Positions 8,601 to 13,790 of a DNA stretch of 64,000 nt are shown one piece after another. The position numbers and the translations under genes were made by a program. Numbering within the stretch: position 1 is the stretch's first letter; each line of letters opens with the position of its first letter. The notes under the pieces were generated by a model. The model did no database searches. It was not told the DNA's origin and was given only the letters and a program-made list of their open reading frames with translations. Source of the stretch: Myxococcales bacterium (GTDB lineage: Bacteria; Myxococcota_A; Polyangia; Polyangiales; Houyiibacteriaceae); assembly GCA_019637115.1 (NCBI GenBank), contig JAHBWH010000009.1, forward strand, positions 32,195 through 96,194, given 5' to 3'.

Positions 8601-8749
8601 GTCCCGAGCGCATCCCCGAGGACTCCCTCTGGATCCAGTTCGAGAGCACCTATCTTCTGAAGGTCATGCCCTGGATGCTCGACCACCCCTCGCGCGACCA
8701 CGCATTCCTGGAGCGCTTCTCGGGCTTCGAGCGCCGCGAGCCGCTCTGA
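5681..8749 (+). CDS. Maleylacetate reductase-carboxylesterase-homogentisate dioxygenase fusion
   Basis: One uninterrupted frame of 1022 residues contains three enzymes. Residues 1-357 are an iron-type alcohol dehydrogenase of the maleylacetate reductase class (GGGTPIGVAKAIALE nucleotide loop, PTTYAGSERTNIWGIT, metal-binding His in MAHALE and GGSFGTPHAATH). Residues 358-591 are a phospholipase/carboxylesterase-type alpha/beta hydrolase (LALHGRGAS oxyanion loop, GFSQG nucleophile Ser490, later Asp and GDTHG His). Residues 592-1022 are a complete 431-residue homogentisate 1,2-dioxygenase (PPYYHRN, the Glu six residues after that His, and TPHG as iron ligands). ATG codons open domains two and three (6752, 7454), but neither has a Shine-Dalgarno and no stop codon separates them. 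The three reactions would be maleylacetate to 3-oxoadipate, ester hydrolysis, and homogentisate ring opening. Each is normally a separate protein. Confidence 0.88.
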   Translation: METLSHAPARVVFGVGAEAHVAALLDELGARRVLLVAMARHAEGAERIARALGERSVGVFTTDHPQVPGDVADAAVRRARETNADWVVAHGGGTPIGVAKAIALELGEGLRVGAVPTTYAGSERTNIWGITRDGAKKTGREERVRPSLVVYDPTLTLGLDRELSLQSLFNAMAHALEALYADDATDDARGAAEASLRPLVEGARAIAADPSDLEGRTEALRGAALASAALGAAGMALHHKLAHVLGGSFGTPHAATHATLLPYTFGFNAPAAPEALAAARRAFGTDDPPAFLYDLQRALGLSTSLRALGLGEDDLPAIADAVLEATYPNPRAVDREGLLALLSDALHDRRPSLHTRRMSLPSGCEGPHATLPVTVRGAPIDRARVIVLALHGRGASADRFVADLERRLGPRDDVAFVAPQARHNTWYPKGFRAPLDENAPFLESALSVVEALYAELAGQRAPTAEGGLSPSETELAARVGDARVIPVGFSQGACLLLTWLSRTKARPQQALAFTGAHTPLPDADFGAARGLRLHLGSAAGDPWIARETFEEAVGRFREAGAEVDATLVPGDTHGIHRPDEDALRRALDHAAMNDPLDYQAGFGNALASEARPGALPRHQNSPRRVPFGLVAEQLNGTGFTVKRAENRRTWMYRLRPQILDRGFRPRAHARFVGDFHEAVPFPEHLGFSPLPIPEAPTDFLAGLTTFAGAGDASMRRGAAIHLYAANANMGRVAFCDVDGDLCVVPERGRLHVRTELGRLNVLPGELVILPRGIRFTVEVPDGQARGFVAELFDGHFTLPERGPIGANGLADERHFLAPVASFEDDAQPWTIVVRQGGRLWEIESPHSPFDVVAWHGSYAPFKYALERFNSLGSVSFDHPDPSILTVLTSPLDAHGRNAIDVAVFRSRWDVSQHTFRPPYYHRNSAIELNGVISSPAGSRWAPGSFTFTPYLTPHGIATASYEATVGADDEAADRPERIPEDSLWIQFESTYLLKVMPWMLDHPSRDHAFLERFSGFERREPL

Positions 8750-8860
8750 CCGCACACCGACCCACGGTCGCCGGGGACGTGCGTTCATCCGGTCGCTGGG
8801 GTCGGCGCCACCGACATGGAGTGCGGGAGAGCGACCGCGTGTCGAGTCGGCGGACGTCGG

Positions 8861-8930
8861 CGCCTCGAGGACGCCGCCTCGAGGACGCCGCCTCGCGGAC
8901 GCCGCCTCGAAGACGCCACCGCGAGGACGC
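8861..8930. repeat. Five 14-bp tandem repeats
   Basis: Units of CGCCTCGAGGACGC, the last ones degenerate, lie in the convergent gap between the fusion gene and the small lipoprotein gene. A 14-bp period is not a multiple of three, in line with non-coding DNA. No clear terminator is seen here. Confidence 0.8.
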
Positions 8931-8941
8931 CGGCCTCGGCG

Positions 8942-9106
8942 TCAGAAGCTCGGGCCGAAGGTCCGCAGGCGCCCGTCGACGCGACAGACGGTCCCGTCGC
9001 TCGGGTTCTGCAGGGTCACGCCCGTGAACGTGAGGTCCATCGAGGGCGGCCGATCGTCGTCGCCGCACGCCATCAACAAGGCCAGCCCGAAGAGCAAATT
9101 CCGCAC
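8942..9106 (-). CDS. Small lipoprotein (54 aa)
   Basis: A 54-residue ORF below usual length cut-offs. It begins MRNLLFGLALLMACGDDD: a basic N-terminus, short hydrophobic core and lipobox LMAC, followed by Asp residues as in many myxobacterial lipoproteins. The mature part (about 41 residues) has one further Cys and ends FGPSF. Start GTG 9106 gives a perfect signal peptide; no Shine-Dalgarno is visible, and TATACG lies a few bases upstream. Function unknown. Confidence 0.6.
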   Translation of the reverse strand: MRNLLFGLALLMACGDDDRPPSMDLTFTGVTLQNPSDGTVCRVDGRLRTFGPSF

Positions 9107-9164
9107 GCCGCACGTATACGCGCATCGCGAGGCATTTGCCCCCTCGCGCCCCGCAGAGGTGGGT

Positions 9165-9935
9165 TCAGGGGCGGCGATGCGCGAAGAGGTTCAGCGCCAA
9201 CGCGTGCACCCACTCGTCGCGGTCGCGGCGCAGGTGCACGAGGAGGTAGCCGACTTCGAGCCGGGAGCTCGCGCCGATCGCGATCGAGGCGCCAGCGAAG
9301 AGCCGGTTCTGGTCGTATCCGCGGCGGGCGCCCCACTCCGTGCCGTTGAAGCCGACGAAGAGCTCGTCCCAGAGCACGGCGCCGACCGCGCCGCGCGTCC
9401 AGCCGAGCCGCACGAATTGGCGGAGCCGATGCCCCACCCCCTCGCCCGGCCCGAAGCGCTGCTCGGTCCGCGTGCGCGACTGGAGGCTCACCCCGCGGCC
9501 GAGCTCTCCCGCGACGATCGCCTGCTGCCAGCTTCGGTGCTCGTCGCGCCGGCTCGCGTTCGAGTCGTCGAAGAAGGGAACCCACGCGTAGCCCGCGTGC
9601 AGGCTCAGCCACGGCTTGGCCCGGAATCCCACGGCCGGCCGAAGGATGAAGAGCGTCCCGGCGTCGCCGCGCCGCAGGTGGGTGTCGAGCCAGAGGCTCG
9701 CGCTCGGGGCCTCTTGGCCGAGGTCGGCGCTAGCGATCACCCCAGCCCAGACGGCGAGGTCGCGGGTGGACTCGGGGGCCTGCGCCGCACCCACGCTGGC
9801 GGTGAGCGAGGAGGTCAGGAGAGCGAGGAGTGCCCCCAACCCGAAGCCCGTTCGAGGAGGTCGGCGAGCGAGATCCGCTCCCTTGGCCGTGGATACCCGG
9901 AACGAAGTTCGGGTTGGGGGCGCTGAGATGCGCAT
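9165..9935 (-). CDS. DUF2490-like outer-membrane barrel protein
   Basis: A protein of 256 residues with a hydrophobic N-terminal segment (GFGLGALLALL...ASVGAAQA) that ends like a signal-peptidase I site, then alternating amphipathic strands with Trp/Tyr/Phe girdles (WAGVIASADL, LHAGYAWVPFF, RQFVRLGW, WDELFVGFN, LEVGYLLVHL). This pattern and length match DUF2490 transporter-like barrels; the function is unknown. Its 5' end contains copy A of the dispersed repeat, so the first 30 residues before the signal core are repeat-encoded and the true start may be further inside. ATG 9935 is a provisional choice. Confidence 0.65.
   Translation of the reverse strand: MRISAPPTRTSFRVSTAKGADLARRPPRTGFGLGALLALLTSSLTASVGAAQAPESTRDLAVWAGVIASADLGQEAPSASLWLDTHLRRGDAGTLFILRPAVGFRAKPWLSLHAGYAWVPFFDDSNASRRDEHRSWQQAIVAGELGRGVSLQSRTRTEQRFGPGEGVGHRLRQFVRLGWTRGAVGAVLWDELFVGFNGTEWGARRGYDQNRLFAGASIAIGASSRLEVGYLLVHLRRDRDEWVHALALNLFAHRRP
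9831..9921. repeat. Dispersed repeat, copy A (~91 bp)
   Basis: Bounded by CCCCCAACCCGAA on the left and TTCGGGTTGGGGG on the right, exact reverse complements. The interior GTTCGAGGAGGTCGGCGAGC and the right half ACCCGGAACGAAGTTCGGG recur in copies B and C. Copy A lacks about 60 bp of interior sequence present in the others. Confidence 0.75.
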
Positions 9936-10100
9936 GCCTTGGGCCAAAGCATCGGGCGTGCCGCTCGAATTCGCCGAGAACGAAGCTCCTACGCCCGCCG
10001 CGTCGCACCCGTCATGTCGCAGCGTCTCGCTCGAACGTCGCGCCGTGTGTCAGGAAGCGCCCGGCGAAGAACCCCCTTCCGGGCGCTGACCGAGCGGTCG

Positions 10101-10106
10101 TATACT
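10101..10106 (+). promoter_or_regulatory. -10-like box TATACT, 9 nt before ATG
   Basis: TATACT is a near-consensus -10 hexamer and ends 9 nt before the start of the small lipoprotein gene. No Shine-Dalgarno lies between, which suggests a very short or absent leader. Confidence 0.55.
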
Positions 10107-10115
10107 GCTGGACCC

Positions 10116-10367
10116 ATGCAACGACGCTCCACCTCCCTCCACGCCCTCCTCCTCGCGTTCGTCCTCGGCGCCTGCGGAGGCGCCGACATCGGGGAGTCGT
10201 GCGACACCCCCGGCTCCACCGACGAGTGCGTGAGCGACGCGATCTGCACGAACGAGTCGGCTGGGGGCGTCTGCCGGCAGATCTGCGACAACCACGGGGA
10301 CTGCCCCGACGCGCATAGCTGCAATGGTGTGAGCGGGAGCTCGACCAAGAGCTGCCAGCCGGACTGA
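10116..10367 (+). CDS. Small Cys-rich lipoprotein (83 aa)
   Basis: Begins MQRRSTSLHALLLAFVLGACGG: a basic n-region, hydrophobic core and lipobox LGAC, so Cys20 is the likely lipidated residue. The mature part has eight further Cys in a pattern C-x9-C-x6-C-x8-C-x3-C-x5-C-x7-C-x10-C, like the disulphide-rich surface modules common in myxobacteria. No enzymatic motif is seen. The gene has its own -10-like box and stands alone between convergent and divergent neighbours. Confidence 0.72.
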   Translation: MQRRSTSLHALLLAFVLGACGGADIGESCDTPGSTDECVSDAICTNESAGGVCRQICDNHGDCPDAHSCNGVSGSSTKSCQPD

Positions 10368-10436
10368 TCGCCGCTGCGAGCCGACCTGAGCTCGTTCGAA
10401 CGGGCGCCCTCCCCCCGCCTCGCGCATCCTCGGGCC

Positions 10437-11678
10437 GTGCGGAGCCTCCACGTCGCGTGCTTGCCCTTCCCGTCCCCGCAGGGGACGCAAGGAGTGCTGC
10501 GCGCGATGCTCGACGGGCTCGCGGGCGAGGGGCACGACGCCCACCTGCTCACGTACGACTATGGCGCCGACTGCGCCGACGGCGCCGATTGCGCCAACGC
10601 CGACGCGCCGCGCGCGTGGACGCTCCATCGCTCCCCGTCGCCCCGAGGCCTCCGGCCGCGGACGCTGCGCTCGGGGCCGTCATGGTCGAAGCTCGCGCTC
10701 GACGCGCGAATGGTCGCCGAGGCTCGCCGGCTCGCGCGGGCGCTCGAGCCCGCCGTCGTCATCGCACACAACGTCGAGGCGGCGCTCGTGGCGAGGGCCG
10801 CCGGGCTCGACGCCGTGTACTACGCGCACACCCGCTTCGACGTGGAGCTGCCAACGTATCGCCAGCGCTTCGGCCGGGCGCTCCACCCCCTCGGCGCGGC
10901 GCTCGACCGTGCCGCGGCGGGCGCGTCGAGGGTGGTCGCGATCACGCCCTCGCTCGCCGCGCACCTCGAGGCGACGCTCGAGCGCTCGGTCGCGACCCTC
11001 CTGCCCCCGTGGTCGCTCGACGCGCGCGGGTCGACGAAGGAGCGCGCGCCCTTCCACACGACCCTTCCTGCCGCAGCCTCCCCCACCATGAGCGACGACG
11101 TGCGCGACGACGCGGCCCTTCCTGCCGCGCCCTCCCCCACCATGAGCGACGACGCGGCGGAGCGCAGCGCCGCGCGCGCCTCCCTCTCCCTGCCCCGCGA
11201 TCGCCCCGTGGCGCTCTACGCGGGCAACCTCGACGGCTACCAGGGGTGGGAGCACGCGGGCGCGGCCGCGGCCCGCGCTGGCTTCACCTGGCTCGTGGCG
11301 ACCGAGAGCGATCCCACCCCGCTGCGCGCGTTCCCGCACGTGCGCGCGCGGCTCGCCACCGAGGCAGACCGACGCCGCGCCCACGCCGCGTGCGACGTCG
11401 CCCTCGTCCCACGCCGCGCGCCCGGAGGCCTGCCCATCAAGCTCCTCGACGCGCTCGCGCGCGACGTGCCCGTGGTCGCGATGCATCGCGCCCTGGCAGG
11501 CCTCGCGCCCGACGGCGTCGAGGTCTGCCAGGGCGACGACAGCGCGGCCCTCGCGGACGGCCTGAGGCGCGCGCTCGCGCGTCCCCCACGCGGAGGGCGC
11601 GCCTGGGTCGCGCGGCACCTCGACGCGCGGACGTTCGCGCGCCGGGTCGAGGCGCTCGGAAACGCGCCCGCGCCGTGA
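10437..11678 (+). CDS. Glycosyltransferase, GT4-like
   Basis: A 413-residue GT-B fold glycosyltransferase. The N-terminal Rossmann half has FPSPQGTQGVLRAMLDGLAGEGHDAHLLT; the C-terminal half has VALYAGNLDGYQGW and GGLPIKLLDALARDVPVVAM, the nucleotide-sugar-binding E/K-x7 region in degenerate form. It probably transfers a sugar to a surface glycan or lipid; donor and acceptor are unknown. A 39-bp segment is duplicated between the two domains and a short ADCADGADCA repeat lies near residue 45, both absent from typical family members. Start: GTG 10437; no good Shine-Dalgarno. It has no glycan-cluster neighbours. Confidence 0.75.
   Translation: MRSLHVACLPFPSPQGTQGVLRAMLDGLAGEGHDAHLLTYDYGADCADGADCANADAPRAWTLHRSPSPRGLRPRTLRSGPSWSKLALDARMVAEARRLARALEPAVVIAHNVEAALVARAAGLDAVYYAHTRFDVELPTYRQRFGRALHPLGAALDRAAAGASRVVAITPSLAAHLEATLERSVATLLPPWSLDARGSTKERAPFHTTLPAAASPTMSDDVRDDAALPAAPSPTMSDDAAERSAARASLSLPRDRPVALYAGNLDGYQGWEHAGAAAARAGFTWLVATESDPTPLRAFPHVRARLATEADRRRAHAACDVALVPRRAPGGLPIKLLDALARDVPVVAMHRALAGLAPDGVEVCQGDDSAALADGLRRALARPPRGGRAWVARHLDARTFARRVEALGNAPAP
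11062..11154 (+). repeat. Duplicated 39-bp segment in glycosyltransferase linker
   Basis: Two 39-bp copies offset by 54 bp encode LPAAASPTMSDD and LPAAPSPTMSDD in the interdomain linker. The offset is a multiple of three, so the frame is kept. It probably lengthens the hinge without touching the active site. Confidence 0.8.
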
Positions 11679-11686
11679 CCACGATG

Positions 11687-11713
11687 TCACGTGAGGTGTG
11701 GTGAGATCACCAC
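11687..11713. promoter_or_regulatory. Adjacent palindromes before the 11716 gene
   Basis: TCACGTGA (11687-11694) is followed by GTGGTGA-GA-TCACCAC (11698-11713), whose 7-base arms are fully complementary. Both end directly before ATG 11716 and follow the glycosyltransferase stop at 11678. They could be an operator, or a hairpin that ends the upstream transcript; no T tract follows. Confidence 0.4.
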
Positions 11714-11715
11714 TC

Positions 11716-12189
11716 ATGGTGCTCTTCACGCTCTCGGCCGGCGCGACCTTCATCGTAAGCGATTGGTTCGAAAGGTTCGGAGGCTTCTCGATCCAGAACG
11801 CGCTCGCGAACATTGGCTTCGACGATCAGGACCGCTCCGGCTCCACCCTCTCCGCCGTCCGTATCCCCGAGCCCGGGCGCTTCGTGCGCGGCCAGTACTA
11901 CTACCCCATCAACTTCGGCCACATGAACGCCGGCCACGCCCACTGGGGCGGCTTCGCCGTGACGATCGGCGTGCAGCTCGGCGAGCTCGCGCCGGAGCGG
12001 ACGCACCAGCCCACGTACGAGCCGACGTACGCGCCTCAGCCCGCGTACGCGCCGCCGACGACGCCCGCGTACGCGCCGCCGCCGGCGCCCACCCCTCACG
12101 TCACGCCCGCGGCACCGCTCACGCCGACGACGTACGACGCGCCCACGCCCCCGGCGCAGGTGCCCGCCGTCTTCGACGAAGACAAATGA
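11716..12189 (+). CDS. Hypothetical protein with Pro/Tyr-Ala-Pro tail
   Basis: 157 residues and not recognised. The N-terminal 90 residues read like the last strands of an outer-membrane barrel (FVRGQYYYPINFG, WGGFAVTIGVQLGEL), and the C-terminal 65 are a low-complexity run of PTYEPTYAPQPAYAPP type. There is no convincing signal peptide, so this may be the 3' part of a once longer outer-membrane protein, or a short start may hide upstream. Start ATG 11716 provisional (GTG 11698 also open). Confidence 0.45.
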   Translation: MVLFTLSAGATFIVSDWFERFGGFSIQNALANIGFDDQDRSGSTLSAVRIPEPGRFVRGQYYYPINFGHMNAGHAHWGGFAVTIGVQLGELAPERTHQPTYEPTYAPQPAYAPPTTPAYAPPPAPTPHVTPAAPLTPTTYDAPTPPAQVPAVFDEDK

Positions 12190-12218
12190 GCGCAGAATGA
12201 GGACCGAGCGACCGAGCG

Positions 12219-13466
12219 TTACCGGAAAGCGCCGACGACGCCCAGCGTGAGCGAGTCCTGCACGCGGCTCGTCGGCGCCGTCCGCAGATCGTCGCGCTGG
12301 TAATAGACCGGCGCTTGCGCGTGATCGCGCCGGTACTCGACGTAGACGTCGATGCCCTTCACGGGGCGGAGGATCGTCGTGAGGGTGACGCTCGAGACCC
12401 ACTCGCTGCCCGCCCAGAAGAGCGCGCCTTCCGGGGATTGGGTCGCGTCGCGGAAGAAGTCGCCCCGCGCCGCCAGCCCGAGCCACTGCAGCGGCGCGAC
12501 GTGCACGTCGAGGCTGCTCGCCATCCACCACAGCCGCGCAGGCGACGGCCCTCGCTCGAAGCCGCCGTTCACCTGCGCTTGCACGCCCAGCCACGTCGTC
12601 GGCGCCGCATGCACGGTGAGGTCGAAGAGGTGGCGCCAGCTCCGCCAGCTCACGTCGTGCGGCCGCTCGTTGCCGCCGAAGTAGAGCAGATTGGCCGAGA
12701 GGCGCTCGGAGCCATAGCCGACGTGCGCCGCGACGCTCTTGTTGCGGTTGCCGTCGACCACGGCGTTCCAGCCGTTGTAGACGGCGACCCCGGCCTCGAG
12801 CCCAGACTCGAAGGGCACGCGGGCGCGGACGCCCGCGTGATAGAAGGGCAGCCCGTAAAAGAGGTTGCTGCGCGAGTAGTGCCACTGCCCGGCGATGTTC
12901 ATGCCCTCGATGCCGATGGGCGAGAGGAAGAGGCCGGCTTCGACGGGGATCGCCACCCCGCCGAGCGGCGCCTCGTAGCCGAGGTAAACTTGCTGCAAGA
13001 CCCGCCAGAGCGGCGCGCCCGAAGGGCCGACGCCGAGACCGCCGAGGTCCGCGGGCTCGGCGAGGTAGTAGGTCGTCGGCGTGTTGCCCCATTGGAGCGC
13101 GACGTGCGCGTAGGCATCTCCGTAGCGAAAGTCGCTCCCAAAGACCACGTTCGAGAACGTGAAGCTGGCGTGCCGGTTGTCGAAGCCGCGCAGCGCGAGA
13201 ACCCCGACCTCGGGGTTCTGCATCGCCCAGGTGAAGTGCAGCTCGATCATGCCGAAGGGACGGAACGTGAGCGCGCGCCCCCGCTCGCCGTCCTCCACCG
13301 CCTCGACCTCGCTCGGGAGAACGACGACGTCCGCGTCGAGCGGTGAGAGCGGCACGAGGGGCTCGGCGGAGGTCGCGTCGTGTGGGGCGTGTGGCGCGCT
13401 TTGCGCCGCCGCCATCTCCGCCAGCCAGAGCAGGGCGCCACAGGCCCACGTCAGGTGCCTGGTCAC
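12219..13466 (-). CDS. Outer-membrane porin-like beta-barrel protein
   Basis: About 415 residues. A signal peptide (TRHLTWACGALLWLAEMAAAQS) is followed by an Asp/Glu-rich linker and a long barrel domain with many alternating strands (FGMIELHFTWAMQ, SDFRYGDAYAHVALQWG, IDVYVEYRRDHAQAPVYY) and a terminal strand DSLTLGVVGAFR that ends in an aromatic-Arg pair. It resembles phosphate-selective/BBP2-type porins in length and strand pattern. Substrate unknown. Start: GTG 13466, chosen because the signal peptide begins there; ATG 13517 and 13529 extend it. It is convergent with the 11716 gene. Confidence 0.72.
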   Translation of the reverse strand: MTRHLTWACGALLWLAEMAAAQSAPHAPHDATSAEPLVPLSPLDADVVVLPSEVEAVEDGERGRALTFRPFGMIELHFTWAMQNPEVGVLALRGFDNRHASFTFSNVVFGSDFRYGDAYAHVALQWGNTPTTYYLAEPADLGGLGVGPSGAPLWRVLQQVYLGYEAPLGGVAIPVEAGLFLSPIGIEGMNIAGQWHYSRSNLFYGLPFYHAGVRARVPFESGLEAGVAVYNGWNAVVDGNRNKSVAAHVGYGSERLSANLLYFGGNERPHDVSWRSWRHLFDLTVHAAPTTWLGVQAQVNGGFERGPSPARLWWMASSLDVHVAPLQWLGLAARGDFFRDATQSPEGALFWAGSEWVSSVTLTTILRPVKGIDVYVEYRRDHAQAPVYYQRDDLRTAPTSRVQDSLTLGVVGAFR

Positions 13467-13539
13467 GCGTTGTTGGCGCTTCCCTGGCGCCGCGGACTCC
13501 CTCGCTCGGTCCAACATCGCGCCGACCATAACCCAACGG

Positions 13540-13790
13540 CCGCCCCGTGCCCGAGCGCGCTCTGCCTCGACGGGCGCTGCCCGACCCAACATCAGGTCAC
13601 CGACTGCGCCTCGTACGCTGCCGCGCGAGCTTCGCGGGCGGCCCGGAGATCTGCCAGTTGCTCGGGAGTGCCGCCCGGACTGCGCTGCAGTGAGTGCGTC
13701 GCGGCCGACGGGCGATGCACCACCGACTCGGATTGCTGCACCACGTACCTCGTGTCGCCGCGGGGACATGCCCCGACGGCGTCACGGTGG
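13540..13790 (+). pseudogene. Remnant of a Cys-rich secreted protein
   Basis: Between the porin and the kinase gene the plus strand encodes Cys-rich fragments without a start codon: SALCLDGRC, LRCSECVAADGRC and TTDSDCC, typical of the cystine-rich lipoproteins elsewhere in the window. The segments lie in shifting frames; CPDGVTV, for example, appears one base out of frame after the DCC motif. I read it as a decayed gene copy. The alternative, chance Cys-rich translation of GC-rich DNA, is less likely because three family motifs occur in order. Confidence 0.45.

Noticed and set aside
4655..8788. 1377-codon open frame on the minus strand opposite the catabolic operon
   Set aside because: It mirrors codon structure of the plus-strand genes, is Arg/Glu/Val-rich without domains, and the plus strand has clear enzymes throughout.
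9730..10008. Similar APNPxFVPGI translations in the three dispersed-repeat copies as a conserved protein motif
   Set aside because: The likeness follows from the DNA repeat, and in copy A the gene reads a different frame; no protein-level constraint is visible.
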